From the NCBI GenBank assembly GCA_003565035.1, contig PXDP01000091.1, positions 1 through 5,464 on the forward strand: a stretch of DNA of 5,464 nucleotides, in the 5' to 3' direction. Below are positions 1-5,295 of the stretch, piece after piece. This stretch comes from PVC group bacterium. Its GTDB lineage: Bacteria > Verrucomicrobiota > Kiritimatiellia > SS1-B-03-39 > UBA6053. Made by a program: the position numbers and the translations under genes. Below the pieces are notes generated by a model. The model made no database searches. It saw nothing but the letters and a program-made list of their open reading frames with translations, and had not been told where the DNA came from. Numbering within the stretch: position 1 is the first letter of the stretch; each line of letters begins with the position of its first letter.

Positions 1-98
1 CAAGGGTAAGCCCACAGAAAACAGACTTTTGGAATAAAAATACCTGTTATTTAAAAAGCAAAACATCCCACATCCATGTCGCGAATTCCACGCTCGGA
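1..98. other. AT-rich trailer downstream of rhaA, no gene seen
   Basis: This stretch follows the rhaA stop codon (rhaA is on the minus strand). It is much more AT-rich than the rest of the window. Read on the minus strand it contains T-rich runs (around 44-62) of the kind seen where transcripts end. Only a weak AT-rich inverted repeat (AAATA and TATTT arms separated by five bases, near 37-54) is present, and I see no GC-rich stem, so a classical intrinsic terminator is not supported. No reading frame or RNA gene is recognisable. Whether rhaA is the last gene of its transcript cannot be told, because the window ends here. Confidence 0.4.
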
Positions 99-1361
99 TC
101 ATGAACGTTTCAGCAGCACGTCCTTCTCGTAGGCATTCATGGCTTTCAGCCACTCGGCCCCCACCGGCACACTCGCCTGCTCACACAGCATGTCCCAAAC
201 CGCGCCGAAGGGCATGGATTTGAATTCCTCCATCAGTGCCAAACGCTCCGTGTTACGCCCCTGCACCTCTAAATCCTGGAGCAGGTTCGTCGGATCCAGA
301 CGGGCATACAGCATCGCCTTGCGGGCCGCGCGGGTTCCGATTACGTAAGCGCCAATCCGGTTGATCGACGCGTCAAAAAAGTCCAGCGCCAGCCTTACCC
401 GGTCCCAGACCCCGCCCCGCTGAATTTCCAGAAACACGTTTTTCAAATCATCATTGAACAGCACCACATGATCCGAATCCCAGCGGACAGGACGGCTCAC
501 ATGCAGCAGGAGCGAATCCATAAACTGCAAATGACTGGAAATTTTCCCGTGAATCGTTTCGGTCGGATGATAATGCCCCATGTCCATGCACAGACCGATC
601 TTACGACTCAGCGCATAATCCGCACAAAACTCCGCCGAACTCACCACATACTCCTCCGAGCCAATGCCGAAGAGTTTGCTTTCCAGATAATCCAGACACA
701 GCGTGCGGTCCACCGAATCGTCGGCAAAAATTTCATCGTAGGATGCGGCCATGCGCGCGCGGGGACCAAAGCGGTCCGCCGGAATATCCTTGGCCCCGTC
801 CGGCGTCCACCAGTTCAGCACGCAGGGGGAACCCTGCGCACGCCCCATTGCCTCGGCAATTTTCCGGCAGGCCTTGCCATGCCGAATCCAGAAGGCCCGC
901 ACCGCCTCATCCGGATGTGACAGCGTAAACCCGTCCTCGGCCTTCGGATGCGCAAAAAAGGTCGGATTAAAATCCAGGGAAATCCCCTGCGCCTTCGCCC
1001 AATCCATCCAGCCCTGAAAGCCGGAAACCTCCACCTCATCCCGGTCCACAAAGTGATCCGTTTCCATATAGCTCGCATGAACATTCACTCGCTGCGCTCC
1101 CGGAATCAGCGACATCGCTTTCGTCAGATCCGCCCGGGCTTCCTCCCCGTTCCGGGCCCGCCCCGGATAATTGCCCGTGGCCAGAATCCCGCCCCCCGAC
1201 AAGCCCTCCGGCTTTGTCTCAAAGCCCGCCACGTCATCCGCCTGCCAGCAATGCAGCGAAATCGGCTGCTTCAGCACCGCCTCCACCGCCGCATCCACAT
1301 CCACACCGAACGCCGCATACCCCGCCTTGGCCACTTCATACAGTTTATCACGATTCATCAT
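99..1361 (-). CDS. rhaA: L-rhamnose isomerase RhaA
   Basis: This cytoplasmic, metal-dependent aldose-ketose isomerase converts L-rhamnose to L-rhamnulose, the first step of the phosphorylating rhamnose pathway. The protein is 420 residues, against 419 in E. coli RhaA, and resembles it end to end. Landmarks seen: HCWQADDV (37-44), ATGNYPG (61-67), DFNPTFFAHP (130-139), ESKLFGIG (227-234), DMGHYHPTE (260-268), LLHVSRPVRWDSDHV (285-299) and LDFFDASINRI (326-336). From my memory of the E. coli enzyme, the metal ligands are expected at Glu227, Asp260, His287 and Asp327, with His263, Asp295 and Asp297 also at the active site; all are present, so the enzyme should be active. Two adjacent ATG codons begin the frame (1361 and 1358). 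An AGGAG at 1370-1366 lies 4 nt from the first and 7 nt from the second, so the second may be the real start. The gene is divergent from a RhaS-like regulator, which supports the assignment. Its codons favour G at the third position, unlike the two plus-strand genes. Confidence 0.96.
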   Translation of the reverse strand: MMNRDKLYEVAKAGYAAFGVDVDAAVEAVLKQPISLHCWQADDVAGFETKPEGLSGGGILATGNYPGRARNGEEARADLTKAMSLIPGAQRVNVHASYMETDHFVDRDEVEVSGFQGWMDWAKAQGISLDFNPTFFAHPKAEDGFTLSHPDEAVRAFWIRHGKACRKIAEAMGRAQGSPCVLNWWTPDGAKDIPADRFGPRARMAASYDEIFADDSVDRTLCLDYLESKLFGIGSEEYVVSSAEFCADYALSRKIGLCMDMGHYHPTETIHGKISSHLQFMDSLLLHVSRPVRWDSDHVVLFNDDLKNVFLEIQRGGVWDRVRLALDFFDASINRIGAYVIGTRAARKAMLYARLDPTNLLQDLEVQGRNTERLALMEEFKSMPFGAVWDMLCEQASVPVGAEWLKAMNAYEKDVLLKRS

Positions 1362-1365
1362 AGGT

Positions 1366-1370
1366 CTCCT
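1366..1370 (-). promoter_or_regulatory. Ribosome-binding site of rhaA
   Basis: On the minus strand the sequence reads AGGAG, a strong Shine-Dalgarno match. It is 4 nt from the ATG at 1361 and 7 nt from the ATG at 1358. The usual spacing favours the second ATG, which would make the protein 419 residues. Confidence 0.7.
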
Positions 1371-1377
1371 GGTTAAG

Positions 1378-1400
1378 ATTTTCAGAAGAATACTGAATTT
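1378..1400. promoter_or_regulatory. Inverted repeat, candidate operator in the rhaA/regulator divergent region
   Basis: The arms TTCAG (1381-1385) and CTGAA (1393-1397) are perfect inverted copies around a 7-bp AT-rich centre. Extended to 8-bp arms (1378-1385 and 1393-1400), six of eight positions still match. The centre contains TATTCT on the minus strand (1392-1387), a possible -10 box for rhaA. No good -35 hexamer lies 16-18 bp further upstream, as is common for activator-dependent promoters. The element sits 16 bp from the rhaA start codon. That a regulator binds here is inference. AraC-family proteins more often use direct repeats, so another repressor type, or chance, is possible. Confidence 0.35.
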
Positions 1401-1414
1401 CGCGCCGCATCACC

Positions 1415-1443
1415 TTGACCATTCCGACAAAAATCAGCACAAT
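1415..1443 (+). promoter_or_regulatory. Candidate promoter of the AraC-family regulator
   Basis: TTGACC at 1415-1420 (5 of 6 to the sigma70 -35 consensus) is followed after 17 bp by CACAAT at 1438-1443 (4 of 6 to the -10 consensus). The expected transcription start would be at about 1450, which is the A of the regulator's ATG. This would give a leaderless mRNA, in keeping with the lack of any Shine-Dalgarno sequence before that ATG. The -10 box is weak, so the call is tentative. Confidence 0.3.
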
Positions 1444-1449
1444 CACGAC

Positions 1450-2346
1450 ATGACGTATGCCTCTGAAAAAAAGCCCTCCCTGCTCTCTAAAGAAACCTGG
1501 CTGGAAGATCCCGACCTGCCTCTCTGGGCCAATCTCCGCGACCCCCAGCCCGCGTTTCCCCTCCATGCCCACGAATTCAGCGAACTGGTCATCATCCTAC
1601 AAGGCACCGCCCTCCACTGCGTGCACACCGCGCCGGATGCCTCCCCGCAGACCTTTCCCGTGAAACGCGGCGACACCTTTGTGATTCCCCCCGGCACCCG
1701 CCACCAATACCGCGAACTGCACAACCTCGTCCTCGCCAACCTGCTCTTCGATCCCGCCCCCCTCCGCATGCATGAATGGGATATCCGCGCCCTGCCCGGC
1801 TATCACGTGCTTTTTGCCCTGGAGCCCGCCTATCGTCAGCAACATCAGTTCCGCAGCCGCCTTCAGCTCAGCGATGATGACCTCACCGCTCTGCAGCCCC
1901 TGATTGAAGCTCTCATCCGCGAACTCCACACCCGCCCCCCCGGCCACCGCGTGCTGGCCACCGGACTCTTCATGCAGATCGTCGTCCAGCTCTCCCGCCT
2001 GTACACCCCCCGTCCCGGCACCGAATCCATGGACCTCCTCCGCATCGGCGATGCCATCGCCCACCTCGAAACCCGATACGCCGACCCCGTCACCCTCCAG
2101 GAACTCGCCCGCAAGGCCTGCCTCTCCCCCCGTCAGTTTCAGCGCATCTTCCACGCCAGCATGGGCCGCTCCCCCATCGATCACCTCCTCCACATCCGCC
2201 TCCGCCGCGCCCGCGAACTCCTCCGCACCACCTCAAAACCCATCACCGAAATCGCCTACGAGTGCGGATTTTCCGACAGCAACTACTTCACCCGCGTCTT
2301 CCGCAAGCGGTACCAACAAACCCCCAGCGCCTACCGCAAGGGGTAA
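1450..2346 (+). CDS. AraC-family transcriptional regulator, RhaS/RhaR-like
   Basis: This 298-residue protein has the two-domain layout of sugar-responsive AraC regulators. The N-terminal cupin-type sensor domain (about 30-110) carries FPLHAHEFSELVIILQGT (36-53), closely matching the HHHDFHEIVIVEHGT segment of E. coli RhaS, followed by a GDTFVIPPGTRHQY turn (74-87). A linker and helical region (about 130-190) leads to the DNA-binding domain with two helix-turn-helix units: LQELARKACLSPRQFQRIF (216-234) and ITEIAYECGFSDSNYFTRVF (265-284). The end is the typical TPSAYRKG. The frame is open upstream to 1171, but that part is antisense to rhaA, so I start at the ATG at 1450; no ATG, GTG or TTG lies in frame between the rhaA start region and this codon, and no Shine-Dalgarno is visible. 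Divergence from rhaA suggests that it senses L-rhamnose and activates rhaA. The family is certain; the ligand is inferred. RhaS versus RhaR cannot be decided, so no symbol is given. Confidence 0.9.
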   Translation: MTYASEKKPSLLSKETWLEDPDLPLWANLRDPQPAFPLHAHEFSELVIILQGTALHCVHTAPDASPQTFPVKRGDTFVIPPGTRHQYRELHNLVLANLLFDPAPLRMHEWDIRALPGYHVLFALEPAYRQQHQFRSRLQLSDDDLTALQPLIEALIRELHTRPPGHRVLATGLFMQIVVQLSRLYTPRPGTESMDLLRIGDAIAHLETRYADPVTLQELARKACLSPRQFQRIFHASMGRSPIDHLLHIRLRRARELLRTTSKPITEIAYECGFSDSNYFTRVFRKRYQQTPSAYRKG

Positions 2347-2359
2347 ATGGCATCTTTCA

Positions 2360-2387
2360 TTGACTCTCTTTCCTCAGAGAATATAAG
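2360..2387 (+). promoter_or_regulatory. Sigma70-like promoter of leuS
   Basis: TTGACT (2360-2365) and TATAAG (2382-2387) are each 5 of 6 to consensus and are separated by 16 bp. The pair lies in the 82-bp gap that begins after the regulator's stop codon at 2346. A transcript from about 2394 would have a leader of about 35 nt before the leuS ATG, too short for a T-box or a leader-peptide attenuator. LeuS is therefore probably transcribed on its own rather than only by read-through from the regulator gene. Confidence 0.6.
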
Positions 2388-2428
2388 AACAAGCCTTTAG
2401 ATTGACCCCCATCCCCGCGAGAGTTCCT

Positions 2429-5005
2429 ATGCCCTACCCCTTTTCCGACATCGAGCCCAAATGGCAAGCCTACTGGCAGCAGCACCAGACCTTCCGCACC
2501 CCGGACGACGTGGACACCACCCGGCCCAAATACTACGTGCTCGACATGTTCCCCTATCCCTCCGGTTCCGGACTGCACGTCGGCCATCCCGAAGGCTACA
2601 CCGCCACCGACATCACCGCCCGCTACAAGCGCATGAAGGGGTTCAATGTGCTCCATCCCATGGGCTGGGACGCCTTCGGCCTTCCCGCCGAACAGTACGC
2701 CCTCCAGACCGGAACCCACCCGGCCGTCACCACCGAAAAAAACATCAACCGCTTCCGCGAACAGCTCCAGTCCCTCGGCTTCTCCTACGACTGGCAGCGC
2801 GAAGTCGCCACCACCGATCCCGCCTACTTCAAATGGACCCAGTGGATCTTCCTCAAACTCTTTGAACGCGGCCTCGCCTACGAAGCCGAAGCCCCCGTCA
2901 ATTGGTGCCCCGCCCTCGGCACCGTGCTCGCCAACGAGGAAGTCATCAACGGACGCTCCGAACGGGGTGATCATCCCATCGTCCGCAAACCCATGCGTCA
3001 GTGGATGCTCAAAATCACCGCCTACGCCGAACGTCTGCTGGCCGACCTCGACGACCTCGACTGGCCAGAAAGCATCAAAGAAATGCAGCGCAACTGGATC
3101 GGCAAATCCGAAGGGGCCGAAGTCGATTTTGCCCTCGACGGACTCGAGGCCACCCTGCGCGTGTACACCACCCGCCCCGACACCCTCTTCGGCGCAACCT
3201 ACATGGTCGTCTCCCCCGAACATCCGCTGCTGGATCAGCTCGTCACCGACGAAACCCGCCCCGCCGTTCAGGACTACCGCGCCAAGGCCGCGATGAAGTC
3301 CGACCTCGAACGCACCGAACTCGCCAAAACCAAATCCGGCGTCTTCACCGGCAGCTACGCGGTCAATCCCGTCAACGGCGAAAAGATCCCCGTCTGGACC
3401 TCCGACTACGTGCTCATTTCCTACGGCACCGGCGCGATCATGGCCGTTCCCGGTCACGACGACCGCGACTACGCCTTCGCCAACGCCTTCGATCTCCCCA
3501 TCCGCGAAGTCATCTCCGGCGGCGACCTCTCCAAAGAAGCCTTCACCGGCAATGGCGTGCTCGTTAATTCCGCCAACGACGACATTTCCCTCAACGGCCT
3601 CGAAGTCACCGAATCCAAGGCCAAAATCACCGCCTGGCTCGAAAGCAAAGGCCTCGGACAGGGCAAAGTGAACTACAAACTCCGCGACTGGCTCTTCAGC
3701 CGGCAGCGCTACTGGGGCGAACCCTTCCCGCTCCTGCATCTCGACGACGGAACGGTTGCGCCGGTTCCCCTCGACGAACTCCCGCTCATGCCTCCCGCCG
3801 TGGACGAATATAAACCCAGTCCCGACGGCGATCCGCCCTTCGCCCGAAATCCCGAATGGCTCAACACCACCGACCCCGCCACCGGACGTCCCGCCCGCCG
3901 CGAAACCAACACCATGCCCCAGTGGGCCGGCAGCTGCTGGTACTTCCTCCGCTACATCGACCCCCAAAACGATCAGGCCCTCATCGATCCCGAAAAAGAA
4001 AAGTACTGGATGCCCGTCGACCTCTATGTTGGCGGCGCCGAGCACGCGGTTCTCCACCTGCTCTACGCCCGCTTCTGGCACAAAGTTCTCTACGACTGCG
4101 GAGTCGTCCACTGTAAAGAACCCTTCCACCGCCTCGTCAACCAGGGCATGATCCTCGGCGAAGTCGAATACACCCTCTTCCGAAATACCGACGGCACGCC
4201 CGTCAGTGCCTCCGAGATCCGCGACGAGCATGACTTCACCTCAGAACGCCTTCCCGAAAGCGAAGCGGTCAAAAAAGGCGACAGCTTTGTCTGGAAACAG
4301 GATCCCGCCATCCAGCTCCGCGCCAAGGCCAACAAGATGTCCAAATCCCGCGGCAACGTCATCAACCCCGATGATGTCGTCAAACAGTACGGAGCTGATT
4401 CCCTGCGCCTCTACGAAATGTTCATGGGCCCGCTCGAACAGGTCAAACCCTGGTCCATGAAAGGCGTGGAGGGTGTCTACCGCTTCCTCAACAAAGTCTG
4501 GCGACTCTTCGAACTCCCGCTCACCGACACCTCCTGCGACAAAGAGCAAAAACGCCTGGTGCACGGCCTCATCAAAAAAGTCGGCGAAGATATCGAAGGC
4601 ATGCGCTACAACACCGCCATCGCCGCGATGATGGAATTCGTCAACGCCGCCGGAAAATGGAGCGAACTCCCCCGCGAAGCCGCCGAACCCTTCGTGCTGC
4701 TGCTCAGCCCCTTCGCGCCTCACATGGGTGAAGAACTCTGGGAAAAACTCGGTCATGCCGAAAGCCTGGCCCACACCCCCTGGCCCGACTACGACGAAGA
4801 GGCCCTCACGCTCGACAGCGTGGAGATCCTCGTGCAGATCACCGGCAAACCCTGCGCCCGCCTGGATGTCCCCTCCACCGCCACCGCCGACGAACTCATC
4901 AACCTCGCCAAAGCCCACCCCGACGTCGCCGCCGCCCTCACCGGCAAAACCATCCGCAAAGAAATTGCCGTTCCCGGCCGCCTCGTCAATATCGTCGCCA
5001 CCTGA
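2429..5005 (+). CDS. leuS: Leucyl-tRNA synthetase
   Basis: This cytoplasmic class Ia synthetase charges tRNA-Leu with leucine using ATP, and hydrolyses mischarged tRNA. The 858-residue length is normal for bacterial LeuRS. Domains in order: the catalytic HIGH motif as HVGH (50-53); a zinc-1 region (158-181) in which NWCP keeps one cysteine but the later cysteines are replaced by GRSERG; the CP1 editing domain (about 225-420) with TTRPDTLFGAT (247-257) and GHDDRD (342-347), whose Asp347 matches the conserved editing aspartate; RYWGEPFP (427-434); TNTMPQWAGSCW (493-504); a LeuRS-type insert (about 579-630); KMSKS (636-640); a helical anticodon-binding domain; and a C-terminal domain ending GRLVNIVAT. 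I chose the ATG at 2429 because the protein then begins MPYPFSDIEPKWQAYW, as the family does. An in-frame TTG at 2402 would add nine unlike residues. Only a weak GAGAG precedes the ATG. Third codon positions are overwhelmingly C. The gene is intact. Confidence 0.98.
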   Translation: MPYPFSDIEPKWQAYWQQHQTFRTPDDVDTTRPKYYVLDMFPYPSGSGLHVGHPEGYTATDITARYKRMKGFNVLHPMGWDAFGLPAEQYALQTGTHPAVTTEKNINRFREQLQSLGFSYDWQREVATTDPAYFKWTQWIFLKLFERGLAYEAEAPVNWCPALGTVLANEEVINGRSERGDHPIVRKPMRQWMLKITAYAERLLADLDDLDWPESIKEMQRNWIGKSEGAEVDFALDGLEATLRVYTTRPDTLFGATYMVVSPEHPLLDQLVTDETRPAVQDYRAKAAMKSDLERTELAKTKSGVFTGSYAVNPVNGEKIPVWTSDYVLISYGTGAIMAVPGHDDRDYAFANAFDLPIREVISGGDLSKEAFTGNGVLVNSANDDISLNGLEVTESKAKITAWLESKGLGQGKVNYKLRDWLFSRQRYWGEPFPLLHLDDGTVAPVPLDELPLMPPAVDEYKPSPDGDPPFARNPEWLNTTDPATGRPARRETNTMPQWAGSCWYFLRYIDPQNDQALIDPEKEKYWMPVDLYVGGAEHAVLHLLYARFWHKVLYDCGVVHCKEPFHRLVNQGMILGEVEYTLFRNTDGTPVSASEIRDEHDFTSERLPESEAVKKGDSFVWKQDPAIQLRAKANKMSKSRGNVINPDDVVKQYGADSLRLYEMFMGPLEQVKPWSMKGVEGVYRFLNKVWRLFELPLTDTSCDKEQKRLVHGLIKKVGEDIEGMRYNTAIAAMMEFVNAAGKWSELPREAAEPFVLLLSPFAPHMGEELWEKLGHAESLAHTPWPDYDEEALTLDSVEILVQITGKPCARLDVPSTATADELINLAKAHPDVAAALTGKTIRKEIAVPGRLVNIVAT

Positions 5006-5019
5006 TCCCAGAAAAAAGG

Positions 5020-5046
5020 ACCGCCAATCGCCCGATTGGCAGCGGT
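5020..5046. terminator. Stem-loop after leuS, possible transcription terminator
   Basis: GCCAATCG (5023-5030) and CGATTGGC (5033-5040) are perfect 8-bp inverted copies only 2 bp apart. In RNA this would be a 7-bp stem with a 4-nt loop. ACC at 5020-5022 can further pair with GGT at 5044-5046 across a bulge. It starts 15 bases after the leuS stop. On the plus strand no U-tract follows, so for leuS it would be an atypical terminator or a 3' end stabiliser. On the minus strand the stem is followed, after GGTCC, by six Ts (5017-5012), which is more like an intrinsic terminator for a gene entering from the right. The hairpin is certain; its role is inferred. Confidence 0.5.
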
Positions 5047-5083
5047 GGATATGCGGAGCACCAATCGCCGAATGACGTCGCAG

Positions 5084-5097
5084 ATTCAAATGTGTCA
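5084..5097. repeat. 14-bp direct repeat, copy 1
   Basis: ATTCAAATGTGTCA occurs here and again, identical and in the same orientation, at 5358-5371, 274 bp away. Chance recurrence of a 14-mer within a 460-bp region is unlikely. The bases either side of the two copies do not match well. The copies could be the ends or target copies of a small mobile element, or members of a dispersed family. Confidence 0.6.
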
Positions 5098-5130
5098 GAG
5101 GATTTAATTCCGTTTGAAAATCGGGGGTGC

Positions 5131-5170
5131 TGGTCATTGCGGTCCGACCTTGGTCGGGATCCCGCGACCA
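5131..5170. repeat. Nested hairpin element
   Basis: Three successive inverted pairs fold onto one axis: TGGTC (5131-5135) with GACCA (5166-5170), GCGG (5139-5142) with CCGC (5162-5165), and CCGACC (5144-5149) with GGTCGG (5152-5157). That makes 15 base pairs with small internal loops and a tight TT turn. The right half also contains the perfect palindrome GGGATCCC (5156-5163). This resembles a REP-type intergenic hairpin more than a terminator, because no T-run follows on either strand. Confidence 0.45.
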
Positions 5171-5186
5171 TGTCATTCCACGAAAC

Positions 5187-5237
5187 CGTTGCCCGCCCAG
5201 ACACCGCGCGCCGGGCTTATCCCAGACGGGGGCAACG
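5187..5237. repeat. Inverted repeat with 8-bp arms
   Basis: CGTTGCCC (5187-5194) and GGGCAACG (5230-5237) are perfect inverted copies enclosing 35 bases. Inside, GCCC (5195-5198) can pair with GGGC (5212-5215), and the heptamer CCCAGAC occurs twice (5196-5202 and 5221-5227). It could be a folded RNA element, a repeat unit or an element end. It does not match the conserved ends of integron attC sites. Function unknown. Confidence 0.4.
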
Positions 5238-5254
5238 AAGGTAGCCTGGGCAAA

Positions 5255-5272
5255 GGAGGAACGACTTCAGCC
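5255..5272 (+). repeat. REP-like motif
   Basis: GGAGGAACGACTTCAGCC resembles the GTAGGAGCGACTTCAGTC head of repetitive extragenic palindromes that I remember from Xanthomonas and Pseudomonas, which are mobilised by Y1-family (RAYT) transposases. Here the stem flanking the TTCA loop is imperfect (GAC against GCC), so it would be a decayed or different member. GAGG (5256-5259 region) and CCTC (5272-5275) can still pair loosely. The likeness rests on memory and a short motif. Confidence 0.25.
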
Positions 5273-5295
5273 CTCTGGAAATTCAGGAAATGGGT

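Noticed and set aside
1171..1449. A 93-codon N-terminal extension of the regulator
   Set aside because: Most of it is antisense to the start of rhaA and resembles no AraC-family sequence. Homology to RhaS fits a start at 1450.
1433..1450. Near-tandem 9-mers ATCAGCACA and ATCACGACA as regulator half-sites
   Set aside because: Only seven of nine positions match, and the 9-bp spacing is not typical of AraC-family sites. Likely chance.
1597..2193. A 198-codon minus-strand frame opposite the AraC-family gene
   Set aside because: It has the same Gly-, Val- and Glu-rich shadow composition, with no recognisable domain, and the plus strand carries a clear regulator with two helix-turn-helix units.
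2402..2428. A TTG start for leuS nine codons upstream
   Set aside because: The added residues do not resemble LeuRS N-termini, and the ATG at 2429 gives the expected family start.
2357..4231. A 624-codon open frame on the minus strand opposite leuS
   Set aside because: Its translation is a low-complexity mix of Gly, Val, Glu, Asp and Phe with no domain, and it lies antisense to an intact, fully motif-bearing leuS. It arises from the C-ending codon bias of leuS.
5079..5098. A tRNA T-arm suggested by ATTCAAAT
   Set aside because: The flanking bases do not form the five-pair stem, and no acceptor, D or anticodon arm is found nearby.
4241..5176. A 311-codon minus-strand frame spanning the end of leuS and the gap beyond
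   Set aside because: Most of it is antisense to leuS with shadow composition, and the remainder crosses hairpins. No domain is seen.
5187..5237. An integron attC site
   Set aside because: The palindrome ends do not fit the GTTRRRY and RYYYAAC consensus boxes, and no cassette or integrase is seen.
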